NCBI GenBank assembly: GCA_031283155.1
Contig: JAITCI010000075.1
Coordinates: 1-60,948 of the forward strand
DNA length: 60,948 bases
From: Spirochaetota bacterium
GTDB lineage: Bacteria > Spirochaetota > JAGLSM01 > JAKPMW01
Direction: 5' to 3'
Shown here: positions 32,565-44,034 of the stretch, one piece after another
How positions within the stretch are numbered: the stretch's first letter is position 1
Layout of the letters: each line of letters starts with the position of its first letter
The notes under the pieces: generated by a model
The model's input: only the letters and a program-made list of their open reading frames with translations
Database searches by the model: none
Told to the model about the DNA's origin: nothing
Program-made: the position numbers and the translations under genes

Positions 32565-33749
32565 ATGAACATACCTTCCCTCCCCATAGATCAAACCAGC
32601 AAGAGGCGCATCTCGCGCGACTTACTCCTGTTTACGATAGCCGTCTCGTTGGCCGCTTTCGTGCAAAGCCTCTACGAAGCCATCTTCCCCAATTTTCTGT
32701 ACTTCACCTTCAACGTCAGCGAAACCGAGCGCGGCCTGATTGAATTGCCCCGCGAACTCCCGGGATTTCTGGTAATAGCCATCTCCGCCGCGTTCTCTTT
32801 CCTGTGTACGCGCCGCCGCGCGGCAGTCGCGCACCTCTTCGCCGCAGTTGGTCTGATCATGATTGGCCTCTATCCGGCGAGCTTCAGCGTTATGATCATC
32901 TGGCTCTTTATTCTGTCCATCGGGCAGCATTTATTTCTGCCGCTCCAGTCCAGCATCGGGATGGAACTCGCGCCAGAGGGCCATACCGGGCGGGTGCTTG
33001 GCCGCCTTCAGTCCTGGGGGAACATCGCCGGCCTCCTCGGAAGCCTCGTTGTTTTTCTGGGCCTGCGCTTTTTGGGTTTCAGCTTCGCGTTCTGCTTTGT
33101 GCTGGGCGGTATCGGCTTTTTTGCCGCCGCTATCGTCGTTTTTTTCATGCAAAAAGACGAGAAGCAAAAAACCCCGCAGTTCCGGCTCCGCCGCGAATAC
33201 GGCCTTTACTATTGGCTCTGCATTTTGTATGGAACGCGCAAGCAGCTTTTTTTAACCTTCGCTCCCTGGGTGCTGGTCACGGTTTTTGAGCAGCCCGCCA
33301 CAACACTCGCGATGCTTCTTTTGACCGGCGGGGTTATCGGTATATTCTTCAAGCCCTGGATCGGCAAGATGGTCGACCGCTACGGCGAGCGCCTGATCAT
33401 CACCCTGGAATCGGCGGGTCTGATCTGCATCTGCATTGTTTACGCCATAGCAAACGACGTTTTTACGCCTGAGTTCGCGCTCTACGCAACCTGCGCCTGC
33501 TATATCATCGACCAGCTCCTGTTTTCGGTGGGTATCGCGCGCGCGACCTGGCTTAAAAAAATCGCGCTTTCTCCCGATGAAGTCCCGCAAACCCTCACGA
33601 TGGGCGTATCGATTGATCATCTCTTCTCCATAACGATAGCGCTTTTGGGCGGCGTCCTCTGGAACGAACTGGGCTACACCTCGGTATTCCTGATGGGCGC
33701 GGGCATCGCGTGTATCAACCTGATCTCGGCGCGGTTTATCAGGAGCTAA
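32565..33749 (+). CDS. MFS transporter (12 TM, 394 aa)
   Basis: About 12 hydrophobic segments are visible, with a central hydrophilic loop (MQKDEKQKTPQFRLRREYG). The LQSSIGMELAPEGHTGRVLGR segment resembles the conserved helix-2/3 loop of major facilitator proteins, and a GKMVDRYGER motif follows helix 8. The substrate is not recognisable. The short palindromic intergenic region separates it from the ABC genes, so it is probably transcribed separately. It sits at the cytoplasmic membrane. Confidence 0.85.
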   Translation: MNIPSLPIDQTSKRRISRDLLLFTIAVSLAAFVQSLYEAIFPNFLYFTFNVSETERGLIELPRELPGFLVIAISAAFSFLCTRRRAAVAHLFAAVGLIMIGLYPASFSVMIIWLFILSIGQHLFLPLQSSIGMELAPEGHTGRVLGRLQSWGNIAGLLGSLVVFLGLRFLGFSFAFCFVLGGIGFFAAAIVVFFMQKDEKQKTPQFRLRREYGLYYWLCILYGTRKQLFLTFAPWVLVTVFEQPATTLAMLLLTGGVIGIFFKPWIGKMVDRYGERLIITLESAGLICICIVYAIANDVFTPEFALYATCACYIIDQLLFSVGIARATWLKKIALSPDEVPQTLTMGVSIDHLFSITIALLGGVLWNELGYTSVFLMGAGIACINLISARFIRS

Positions 33750-33845
33750 ACTTTTTTTTCCCATTGCCGAAGATCTTGGGGTATACCTATGGGGTGGCCT
33801 GAAAAAATTTTCCGGCACATTCCGGAAGAGTACGGAGGCGCAGCA

Positions 33846-34355
33846 ATGGCACGCATCACCAGTTTTGAGCAATATCGTGATATTACCTACGAAGCGGTTG
33901 AGGATTATAACAATAAGGAATATCACCAGGCTCTCGGAAAATTTCTGGACCTCGCGGAAACAAACCCCTCAAACCCCAAAGTGCATGAGATCCTGATCCT
34001 GACCTATCTCAAACTCGAAATGTATGACAAGGCGCAGCAGGAGTATGAGATCTATCATCGGCTTGTCGGCGAACTCATGCCCGAGATGCGCATCCCGCCG
34101 CGAAAAACCTTCGACGAGGTTGCGCGCGAGGCCGGAAATCAGCTCAAACTCGAAAAAGAGCATAAAAAAGTCATGAAGAAAAACGGAAAATTTGACGTGT
34201 ATCATTCCACCGATACGGTTTCAAGGCTCAGCATAGTCTATATGGCCAAGGGCGAGTACCGCAAGGCGGAAGATATTCTGCTTGGTTTGAAAACAAAGAT
34301 CACAGATACCTGCCCCGAGGATCTGAAACACTGCCTTACGCTTGTGGGCGCATAG
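33846..34355 (+). CDS. Tetratricopeptide-repeat protein (169 aa)
   Basis: The ATG at 33846 has GGAGG upstream; an earlier ATG at 33789 lacks one. Two TPR-like helical pairs are visible: EAVEDYNNKEYHQALGKFLDL...LILTYLKLEMYDKAQQEY near the N-terminus and RLSIVYMAKGEYRKAEDIL near the C-terminus, joined by a Lys-rich segment. It has no signal peptide and is probably cytoplasmic. It may be a scaffold protein; the partner is unknown. Confidence 0.7.
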   Translation: MARITSFEQYRDITYEAVEDYNNKEYHQALGKFLDLAETNPSNPKVHEILILTYLKLEMYDKAQQEYEIYHRLVGELMPEMRIPPRKTFDEVAREAGNQLKLEKEHKKVMKKNGKFDVYHSTDTVSRLSIVYMAKGEYRKAEDILLGLKTKITDTCPEDLKHCLTLVGA

Positions 34356-34536
34356 GGTCAAGGGTAAACCTCGTCCCTTTCGCGTTGCTCAGGGATCATA
34401 TGTTTGCGGCTTCCTTCGCTTGTATGTGAAAAACAACGACAGCAAATACCTGGCCGGAAGATTTTCTTCAGCGTGAATCACGCTTTTGTGTGCTATACTC
34501 TTCCATAGGATAATGGTGTGGACTTTGGAGGAGTGT

Positions 34537-35538
34537 ATGTATCGCGTTCGGGCTGCTTCGCTTCCGATTATTCCTGTGTTTGCGCTTATCCTCTCCGCCT
34601 GCTCCATGTTTGATGAGCCGCGGATTGGTCCTGTTGATCCTGTCGATCCCGGCTGGCAGCCGGAATATACGATCATGTCCTATAACATTTGCGGCTTTGA
34701 TAAGGGATTTTATATAGGGACAGGCGGAGATGAAAGAATAACCCAATATTACGAAATTGCCGGGATAGTCAAAACCAATAATGCCGCAGTTCTCTGTATG
34801 CAGGAGGTAAGCAACGGATTTGGCGAGGCGGCAAATTTGCTTCAGAATTTCGACCGCGCGCTGAGGGATATTGACCACGCAATGCCGTATTATGCCCGCA
34901 CATCCTATTCCGACGGCTTAAACAGCGTCGCCTACTCGAGCCGGTATCCTGTTTCGGAGGTATCCGAACTCGGAAATACCCCCGGCGCAAGCTGGACCAT
35001 CATGCGCTCGGTGCAGCGCTATAAAGTCACATTCCCCGGAAATGTGGACGTTTGGTTTTACGGATGCCACTTTTCATCGGCCACCGAACCCTATTACGCG
35101 GCTTTGCGCAAAAACGAAGCGAGAAACCTTGCGCAGTATATCCGCGAGCGTCACGATCTTCGAACCGAACGCATCATCATTCTGGGCGACATGAACACCA
35201 TCATGGCCGAGGACTGGCCGGTAGGTCTTATCGACGAGGCGCAGATCATTCCGGAAAAAACGCCGACCGGCAGTCCGACAGACAGCACTCTGGCTTGGCT
35301 CCTGTTCCTCTATACCCTCGACCCTTCCGTATTTTTTACCTCGCTCACCCACCTCGAGATTTATCCAACCGCAACCTATATGATTGAGCCGGACTGGTTC
35401 CCGCTGGATCATTTCATTCTTTCGCCTGTGCTTTACAAAGAACACTATGTCCCGGATTCAACCAGGCTCCTGCAAGTCGGCGGGTTTGACGAGAATCCAT
35501 CCGATCACTACCCTATGGTGTGTAAATTGAGTTTCTGA
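34537..35538 (+). CDS. DNase-I-fold (endonuclease/exonuclease/phosphatase) lipoprotein
   Basis: GGAGGAG precedes the ATG at 34537, and a signal (ILSAC) with Cys19 or nearby indicates a lipoprotein. The chain carries the EEP superfamily set: MSYNICG, QEV (metal-binding Glu), GCHFSS, GDMNT, LDHFILS and SDHYPM near the C-terminus. The catalytic His, Asp and Asn are in place. It may act on nucleic acid, phospholipid or an inositol phosphate; the exact substrate cannot be told from sequence. A TGCTATACT extended -10 lies about 40 bases upstream. Its 3' end is convergent with atpK. Confidence 0.85.
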   Translation: MYRVRAASLPIIPVFALILSACSMFDEPRIGPVDPVDPGWQPEYTIMSYNICGFDKGFYIGTGGDERITQYYEIAGIVKTNNAAVLCMQEVSNGFGEAANLLQNFDRALRDIDHAMPYYARTSYSDGLNSVAYSSRYPVSEVSELGNTPGASWTIMRSVQRYKVTFPGNVDVWFYGCHFSSATEPYYAALRKNEARNLAQYIRERHDLRTERIIILGDMNTIMAEDWPVGLIDEAQIIPEKTPTGSPTDSTLAWLLFLYTLDPSVFFTSLTHLEIYPTATYMIEPDWFPLDHFILSPVLYKEHYVPDSTRLLQVGGFDENPSDHYPMVCKLSF

Positions 35539-35545
35539 TCAATAG

Positions 35546-35593
35546 TTCAAACCACAAAAGATCGCCCCTCGTGCCTGAGAAGCGATCTTCAGG

Positions 35594-35599
<6 letters not shown>
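35546..35599. terminator. Bidirectional hairpin between convergent genes
   Basis: TTCAAACC/GGTTTGAA (outer arms) and AAGATCGC/GCGATCTT (inner arms) form a long two-part stem with a loop of about 16 bases. It lies between the DNase-fold gene and the end of the V-ATPase operon and so probably ends both transcripts. No strong T-run is present. Confidence 0.6.
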
Positions 35600-38036
<2,437 letters not shown>

Positions 38037-38040
<4 letters not shown>

Positions 38041-38639
38041 CCGACATCCTCCATATCCTTCGCGCGGTTCTTGACGATTTTTTGCGCGGATTTCGAAAGG
38101 TTATCCTCATCCTCAAGGAAGCGCTTGATCTTGCGGATGGCGTCCTCAAAGCCCGGTATCTGCACCTTTTCGTAGAGGTTTACCTTTTGCGTGGTCTTTT
38201 TGCGCGCGAAATCCAGCAAGCGCATCTTGCGAAGGAAAAACTCGCGCTCAAAGGCGCGCGAAACCAGCTCGCGCACCAATTCAAGACCATCGGGATACCA
38301 CGAGGGAAGCGCGAAGAACGAATACCCCTTCTCGTCGAAAATGACCTCTTCAAGGATTGGGGTTTTCACACCGGCAATTTTTTTGACCCCAAAGCGAACA
38401 TCCTTGACCGTAAGCAGCGCGGGATTAAACTCGTTCCAGAGACGCGCGATGCCCTCAAGCTCGGTCAGTTTCGCGTCGAACGCCGCGCCGATACCGGCCA
38501 CCTGATCCTTGGCCTTTTTGACCTCCATGCGCAGAGCCGATTCCTTGTTTTGCAGGGTTGGGAGCGCGCGCTGCCGAACCTTGAGCTGTTTGCCCAGATC
38601 CTGCAGGGAGGTTTTATTATACTGAAACCTGATCGCCAT
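38037..38639 (-). CDS. atpD: V-type ATPase subunit D (central stalk)
   Basis: A 200-residue helical coiled-coil protein. The N-terminus MAIRFQYNKTSLQDLGKQLKVRQRALPTLQ fits the D subunit that turns inside the A3B3 head; ends with a second long helix (KKTTQKVNLYEKVQIPGFEDAIRKIKRFLED). It is 10 bases from atpB and overlaps atpI by 4, as usual in treponemal V-ATPase operons. Confidence 0.93.
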
Positions 38640-38649
38640 GCGTCACCCC

Positions 38650-39975
38650 TTAATTTTTCGAGGCCCAGAATTTCTGCATCAATTCCTGTTTAATGCCAAC
38701 CTCGGCCTGGGTGAAGTGCTTCCCAAAGAGCTTCCATCCCGTATCGAGCATGGTATCGACGTCAACATTCACGTCAATCGCAAGCAGGGCGTTGGAATAC
38801 TCCTTCGCGAAACGCAGGGCGCGCTCGTCGTAATCGGAGAGATCAAATCCGTTTTCCATTTTGGTGCGCGCATTCGCGGCGTCGGCAAAGAGGCGAATCG
38901 CCGCGTTCATAACCTGCGGATGATCCTCGCGCGTTTTCTTTCCGATAACCAGCTGCTTCAGGCGCGAGAGCGAGCGGAAGGGGTCAATGATAACCTTGCC
39001 GATATCCGTATCGCGGCGCAGGAAGAGCTGCCCCTCGGTGATATATCCGGTGTTGTCCGGAATGGCGTGCGTGATATCGCCGCCCGACAGCGTGGTGACG
39101 GCGATGATCGTGATCGATCCGCCGCTCGGGAACTGCACCGCTTTTTCGTAGATGCTCGCGAGATCGCTGTAGAGCGATCCGGGCATACTGTCCTTCGATG
39201 GAATCTGATCCATGCGGTTGGACACGATGGAGAGCGCGTCGCAGTACAGCGTCATATCGGTCAGGAGCACGAGCACCTTCTCGTTGCGATCCACGGCAAA
39301 ATACTCGGCGGCGGTCAGCGCGGTTTGCGGCACAAGCAGGCGCTCGACCGGCGGATTTTCGGTGGTATTCACAAAGGCGATGATGCGGTCAAGCGCGCCA
39401 GCGTTCTCAAAAACGCTCTTGAAAAAGAGATAATCGTCGTTGGAGAGCCCCATGCCGCCCAGGATGATACGGTCGGCCTTCGCGCGCATCGCCACCATAG
39501 CCATAACCTGGTTATAGGGCTGATCGGGATCGGCAAAGAACGGTATCTTCTGCCCTGTAACCAGGGTGTTGTTGAGGTCGATACCGGCAATACCCGTGGC
39601 GATGAGTTCGGAGGGTTGCCTGCGGCGAACCGGATTGACCGAAGGACCGCCAATCTCGCGCTCCTCGCCGTTCACCTCGGGACCGCCGTCTATCGGCGCG
39701 CCATAGGCGTTAAAGAAGCGCCCCGCGAGTTCCTCGCCCACCTTTATGAGGGGCGGATGCCCGAGAAAAACCACCTCGGCGTTCGTGGGAATACCTTCGG
39801 TTCCGGCAAAGATCTGGAGGGTAATGCGATCCCCGATGATCTTCACCACCTGGGCAAGGCGCCCATGCACAATGGCCATCTCGTCATACCCGACCCCGGT
39901 CGCCTGCAGGGAGCAGGTGGCCTTCGTGATCTGGGTAATCTTTGAGTATATCTTCTGCCCGGCCTTAGTTTGCAT
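38650..39975 (-). CDS. atpB: V-type ATPase subunit B (non-catalytic)
   Basis: The start at 39975 (MQTKAGQKIYSK) fits the family and overlaps the end of atpA by 11 bases. The 441-residue chain carries NPVRRRQPSELIATGIAGIDLNNTLVTGQKIPFF, the modified P-loop-like segment of the non-catalytic subunit, and EYFAVDRNEKVLVLLTDMTLYCDAL. No GxxxxGKT Walker A is present, as expected. Forms the hexamer with AtpA. Confidence 0.95.
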   Translation of the reverse strand: MQTKAGQKIYSKITQITKATCSLQATGVGYDEMAIVHGRLAQVVKIIGDRITLQIFAGTEGIPTNAEVVFLGHPPLIKVGEELAGRFFNAYGAPIDGGPEVNGEEREIGGPSVNPVRRRQPSELIATGIAGIDLNNTLVTGQKIPFFADPDQPYNQVMAMVAMRAKADRIILGGMGLSNDDYLFFKSVFENAGALDRIIAFVNTTENPPVERLLVPQTALTAAEYFAVDRNEKVLVLLTDMTLYCDALSIVSNRMDQIPSKDSMPGSLYSDLASIYEKAVQFPSGGSITIIAVTTLSGGDITHAIPDNTGYITEGQLFLRRDTDIGKVIIDPFRSLSRLKQLVIGKKTREDHPQVMNAAIRLFADAANARTKMENGFDLSDYDERALRFAKEYSNALLAIDVNVDVDTMLDTGWKLFGKHFTQAEVGIKQELMQKFWASKN

Positions 39976-41731
39976 GTATAACCTCCCGCTCGGCAATGGT
40001 CTTGTCCAGGTCTTGATTCAATTCTTTAAATTTCGAGGATTCGTACTCCGAATAATTCATTTGTTTCAGGGTGTTGATGATGCGCTTGAAATAGGGGTTC
40101 ACCTCTTCAAAGCTCTCAAAGCGGAAAGCGGTACGGCAGATGCGCAGCACAAGGCTCAGCATAAAATTCTGCCGCGCAATCGGCGAGGACTGATCGATCC
40201 TGTCAAACCCATCCTGCTGCAGGATTATAAAGTCGATGATCTCCGATTTCCAGAACCGTTCATGGTAGTCTACCGGAACGCCGTCGTCACCGAGGATGTT
40301 AATCTGCTCATTGGCTTCGCGTCCGCGCAGCAATATATCCTTTGATTCATAAACCATTTTGACCCACTCGGGATGAATCTTTTCGTTGAGGTACGCCTGC
40401 ACCTCGTCGTATTCGAGATATTTTGAGTAGCTGTCGATGGGGTCAATCGCCGGATAGCGCTTGGAATCCGCGCGCGGCTGCGCGAGGGCGTAGAAGCAGC
40501 GCGCCGCCTTTTTGGTGGATTCGGTGACAGGCTCCTTCAGATTGCCGCCGGCGGGCGACACCGTTCCGATAAAGGTGATCGAACCCGGCTGGCCGTTACC
40601 CAGAATGACGTAGCCGGCGCGGGCATAGAAGTTCGCCACGATGGCCGAGAGGTCCATCGGGAAAGCGTCCGGGCCGGGCAGCTCTTCCAGGCGGTTCGCC
40701 ATTTCGCGCAAGGCCTGCGCCCAGCGCGAGGTGGAGTCGGCAAGCAGAAGCACGCGCAGCCCCATGGAGCGGTAGTATTCGCCGAGCGTCATCGCGGTAT
40801 AGACCGAGGCCTCGCGCGCGGCAACCGGCATATTGGATGTATTGCATATAATGGTGGTGCGCTCCATGAGCTTGCGCCCGGTGCGCGGGTCGTCGAGTTC
40901 CGGGAATTCGGTGAAGATCTCGACCACCTCATTCGCGCGCTCGCCGCAGGCCGCGACGAGGATCAGATCGGCTTCGGCGAATTTCGCGAGCGCGTGCTGG
41001 AGTACCGTTTTCCCGCAGCCGAAGGGTCCAGGGATAAAGCCCGTCCCGCCTTCGGTAATGGGGTTCAGGGTATCGATGGTGCGCTGCCCGGTTTCCATAA
41101 CCTTGAAGGGGCGCTTTTTCTCGCGATAGGCGCGAACCGCGAGTTTAACCGGCCACTTTTGCACCATGGTGATCGGAAACTCAGCCCCTTTGGCGTCGGT
41201 AACAACCGCGATGGTATCGTGGATCGTGTACTGACCGGCGCTTACGATGCTTTTAACGGTATAATCGCCCGTCATGGTGAAGGGTACCATGATCTTGTGC
41301 TGTATCCAGCTTTCCTGCACATGCCCCAGCCAGGAAGCGGCAGTCACGCGGTCGCCCGCCTTGACCAGCGGGGTAAAGCCCCACTTCGCCTTTTCGTCGA
41401 GCGGATAGGTATACTCGCCGCGCCGCAGAAAAACTTCCTTCATTTTATCCAGGTCATTCTGTAGTCCGTCATAGTTGCGCGAGAGAATACCCGGCCCGAG
41501 CGTGACCTCAAGCATATGCCCCGCAAATTCAACCGCGTTTCCGACCTGCATACGGCGCGTACTTTCAAAAACCTGCACATACGCGGTATTGCCGATAACC
41601 TTGATCGTCTCCGACATGAGTTTGACGCCTTCGACGTCTACATAACAAATCTCGTTTTGTGATACCGGGCCATCCACCTCAACCATAACCAGATTGGCAA
41701 TGATGCCCGAAACCTTACCTGTTGTCGCCAT
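39965..41731 (-). CDS. atpA: V-type ATPase subunit A (catalytic)
   Basis: The 588-residue chain has a catalytic P-loop GPFGCGKT (235-242), the bulge insertion domain before it (WPVKLAVRAYREKKRP), and ACGERANEVVE and LLADSTSRWAQALREMANRLEELPG, which is the catalytic and switch region. It overlaps DUF2764 at its start and atpB at its end. The enzyme probably runs as an ion pump or ATP synthase; the ion cannot be told from sequence alone. Confidence 0.96.
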   Translation of the reverse strand: MATTGKVSGIIANLVMVEVDGPVSQNEICYVDVEGVKLMSETIKVIGNTAYVQVFESTRRMQVGNAVEFAGHMLEVTLGPGILSRNYDGLQNDLDKMKEVFLRRGEYTYPLDEKAKWGFTPLVKAGDRVTAASWLGHVQESWIQHKIMVPFTMTGDYTVKSIVSAGQYTIHDTIAVVTDAKGAEFPITMVQKWPVKLAVRAYREKKRPFKVMETGQRTIDTLNPITEGGTGFIPGPFGCGKTVLQHALAKFAEADLILVAACGERANEVVEIFTEFPELDDPRTGRKLMERTTIICNTSNMPVAAREASVYTAMTLGEYYRSMGLRVLLLADSTSRWAQALREMANRLEELPGPDAFPMDLSAIVANFYARAGYVILGNGQPGSITFIGTVSPAGGNLKEPVTESTKKAARCFYALAQPRADSKRYPAIDPIDSYSKYLEYDEVQAYLNEKIHPEWVKMVYESKDILLRGREANEQINILGDDGVPVDYHERFWKSEIIDFIILQQDGFDRIDQSSPIARQNFMLSLVLRICRTAFRFESFEEVNPYFKRIINTLKQMNYSEYESSKFKELNQDLDKTIAEREVIHAN

Positions 41732-42575
41732 GCTTGCTTCCTCCGCGTATGCGTAAACTGAACTCTTCCGGGAAAACCAATCCGGACTTCATATCGGCAA
41801 GGATACGTGTGAGCATTTCGCGGCCGCGCGCGAGATCCAGCGCGAGCCAGCGTTCCGCGATACCCAGACGCACAACCAGCGCCAATACCCTGTCTAAGGT
41901 AAAATCGCTGGAAACGGTAAGCTCATCCAGCATATCCAGCCGTATCCGATCTATTGCGAGTTCGCGCTCGAGCAGGCTTGCCTGATAGCCCCGCAGGAGG
42001 GCGTCCAGCCAAACAAGCTCGCGACCCAAACCAAAATCCGCTCCGCTGCCGCGGCGAATCGCGTCCGCCACCAGACCCTCGCCAATGACTTCGCGCTCCA
42101 CGAGATCCGTTTTTTTGGTCCGTCGGCAGCCCAGCGCGGCGACAATATTCCGCAAGTCGCGATCAAAGGCAAACCAATTCCGGATAAAGGCGTTATTGCT
42201 TTGCGCGAGCGCGGTATACATGGCTGCGGCCAGGATATTTTCGGGGTGCGTGTCGCCGGAGACACCCGCGCGGTACTGGTCGATAAAATCGATCATATAG
42301 CGGGGCAGGCGCGTGGGTACGCGAACCTCGTCCTCAAGTTCTTCGCGCGTATACGCGCCCAGGGGATCATGCGCCTGATCCAGACGGCCAAGCAGCACCG
42401 CAAGAAAATTTTTATTGTCAACGGGGTAAAAGAGTTCCGCGAGATAGACGCGATCCTCGGGCGCTAAAATATCCCCTAAATCGGCTTTTAACCCCTTTGA
42501 GTTTAGCGGGAGCTTGGGATCATCAAGCGCGAAGTCCGGAAACCCCGCCACAAAACAATAGTAGGCACGCGGCAT
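41715..42575 (-). CDS. DUF2764 protein of the V-ATPase operon
   Basis: The start at 42575 lies 4 bases after the atpE stop. MPRAYYCFVAGFPDFALDDPKLPLN at the N-terminus and its place between atpE and atpA match the DUF2764 proteins of treponemal and chlamydial V-ATPase operons. It is 286 residues, soluble and helical (LERELAIDRIRLDMLDELTV). These operons have no recognisable subunit C, and a replacement for it (subunit C/d) is a good inference, not proven. Confidence 0.85.
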   Translation of the reverse strand: MPRAYYCFVAGFPDFALDDPKLPLNSKGLKADLGDILAPEDRVYLAELFYPVDNKNFLAVLLGRLDQAHDPLGAYTREELEDEVRVPTRLPRYMIDFIDQYRAGVSGDTHPENILAAAMYTALAQSNNAFIRNWFAFDRDLRNIVAALGCRRTKKTDLVEREVIGEGLVADAIRRGSGADFGLGRELVWLDALLRGYQASLLERELAIDRIRLDMLDELTVSSDFTLDRVLALVVRLGIAERWLALDLARGREMLTRILADMKSGLVFPEEFSLRIRGGSKHGDNR

Positions 42576-42579
42576 GGAG

Positions 42580-43191
42580 TTACCCCGCATCGCCATAGAG
42601 ATACCGGCGCGCGCGCGGTCTCAGGTATTCGCGGAAAAATTCGGCGAATCCTTCGTCGGTGAAGGAAACCACAAAGCCTTTGTCCTTTGGACCCACGCGG
42701 AAGCCGCCGGAGAGCGCCTGATCAAAGCGCACATCCAGGCCTGCGGAAAGTTTCGCGAGCGCGCCTGTTTTCAGATAATCCTTGAGCTTTGCCTCGCTGG
42801 CGGCGGGCAGTTCCAGCCGCAGCGCCCCGATATCCTTGCCTGCGCCCGAAACCAGCTCGGTAATGAGCTGCTTCAGAAAATCAACGTCGGACATCGCTGC
42901 CGTGCTCGCGCCATCCACAAGGCTTGCGGTAACAAGCCGCGCGATACGATCCTTGAGCGTACTCTCCGCCTGCCGCGCAGCCATTTTGACTTCGGATTCG
43001 ACGTTGCGCCTTTCTTCCTCGATTGAGCGCGCCGCCGCAGTTTTCAGAGCCTCGGCGTCCGCCTTTGCACCATCAATGATCGCCTCGGCCTTTTGCTTAG
43101 CCTCCGCAAGAATGCGTTCCGCTTCCTGTTTGGCTTTGGCGACTCCCTCGCTATACAGCCTTTCCGTCAACTCCTGCAGCTTATCCTGCAT
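42580..43191 (-). CDS. atpE: V-type ATPase subunit E (peripheral stalk)
   Basis: 203 residues. The N-terminal half is a long Ala/Glu/Lys coiled coil (AKAKQEAERILAEAKQKAEAI). The C-terminal half is globular, with VSFTDEGFAEFFREYLRPRARRYLYG. Subunit E is the stator that connects AtpA/B with AtpI. It is the first gene of the operon, with GGAGGG upstream, and is divergent from cheW. No gene for subunit F or G is present in the operon. Confidence 0.92.
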   Translation of the reverse strand: MQDKLQELTERLYSEGVAKAKQEAERILAEAKQKAEAIIDGAKADAEALKTAAARSIEEERRNVESEVKMAARQAESTLKDRIARLVTASLVDGASTAAMSDVDFLKQLITELVSGAGKDIGALRLELPAASEAKLKDYLKTGALAKLSAGLDVRFDQALSGGFRVGPKDKGFVVSFTDEGFAEFFREYLRPRARRYLYGDAG

Positions 43192-43264
43192 AATACCCTC
43201 CGAAAATAGTGGCCTGTACCCACGCCAACCGCAATACCCATTCGCTTCCGCATTGGCTTCAAAC

Positions 43265-43294
43265 AGGGTAACAGATACCGTGAAGTCCTGTCAA
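43265..43294 (-). promoter_or_regulatory. Candidate V-ATPase operon promoter
   Basis: On the minus strand, a perfect -35 TTGACA (43289-43294) lies 18 bases from TACCCT (43265-43270), about 75 bases before the atpE start. The -10 is weak. Confidence 0.4.
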
Positions 43295-43326
43295 GAAATT
43301 AAATATGGAATTTCCATTTGTGCCAC

Positions 43327-43355
43327 TTGACGCGGCGAAGCCGGAATAATATACT
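43327..43355 (+). promoter_or_regulatory. Strong sigma-70 promoter of cheW
   Basis: TTGACG (43327-43332), 17 bases, then TATACT (43350-43355), 64 bases before the cheW ATG. It is close to consensus in both elements and spacing. Confidence 0.7.
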
Positions 43356-43419
43356 TCTAAGCAGCCCTGTCCATGCCGGATCAGGCAGCGAGATGGGTAT
43401 ATCCGAGGAGGCTTTCGAT

Positions 43420-43974
43420 ATGGCAACAGTGTCAGAGGTAAGCAAAGCAGCGCAGACACGCCCCGTGCTGGCGAAGCCTGGCAAATTTCTCACTTTCAAA
43501 CTGGACAACGAAATTTACGCTACCAATATTATGAAAGTGCGGGAGATAATCGGGGTTCAGCCCGCTATCCGCATACCGAAAACTCCCTCGTTTGTGCGCG
43601 GCATCATCAATATGCGCGACCGAACCATCCCCGTCGTTGACCTGCGCATGAAATTTGATATGGAGCACAAGGAAGACTCCAAGCATACCTGTATTATCGT
43701 GCTTCAGGTGCTCTCCGATGAACGCATCGTCACAATCGGCGCTGTGGTTGACGAGGTTTCCGACGTTCTTGATCTCACGCAGGACGAATTGCAGCCCGCT
43801 CCCCAGTTCGGGAGCGCGCTCGATACGCATATGATCATCGGCATCGGCCATACCAAGGATCGCGTTATTATGATTCTGGACGTGGATAAGCTCCTCTCGT
43901 CCGAGGAGATCTTCTCCCTGAAAGACGCTACCCAACAAACCCTTGCGCAGATTCGGTCGCAGCAGCAAGCGTAG
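43420..43974 (+). CDS. cheW: Chemotaxis coupling protein CheW
   Basis: The ATG at 43420 has GAGGAGG upstream; a longer frame to 43318 lacks an RBS. The 184-residue CheW domain has KFLTFKLDNEIYATNIMKVREII, IPKTPSFVRGIINMRDRTIPVVDLR and HMIIGIGHTKDRVIMILDVDKLLS, which form the two SH3-like lobes that couple receptors to CheA. No other chemotaxis gene lies next to it. It has its own promoter and terminator, so it is monocistronic. Confidence 0.95.
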   Translation: MATVSEVSKAAQTRPVLAKPGKFLTFKLDNEIYATNIMKVREIIGVQPAIRIPKTPSFVRGIINMRDRTIPVVDLRMKFDMEHKEDSKHTCIIVLQVLSDERIVTIGAVVDEVSDVLDLTQDELQPAPQFGSALDTHMIIGIGHTKDRVIMILDVDKLLSSEEIFSLKDATQQTLAQIRSQQQA

Positions 43975-44009
43975 CGGTACGCCAACCCGCATACTTTCTT
44001 AATCAAACA

Positions 44010-44034
44010 AGCCCGCGTAAAAGCGGGCTGTTTT
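44010..44034. terminator. Terminator between cheW and the antiporter gene
   Basis: AGCCCGC (44010-44016), a six-base loop, GCGGGCT (44023-44029), then G and TTTT. It acts on the plus strand as an intrinsic terminator for cheW. On the minus strand it overlaps the end of the antiporter gene. Confidence 0.8.

Noticed and set aside
38638-39945. Plus-strand open frame of 435 codons
   Set aside because: Mirror of atpB on the opposite strand; no motif, low-complexity composition.
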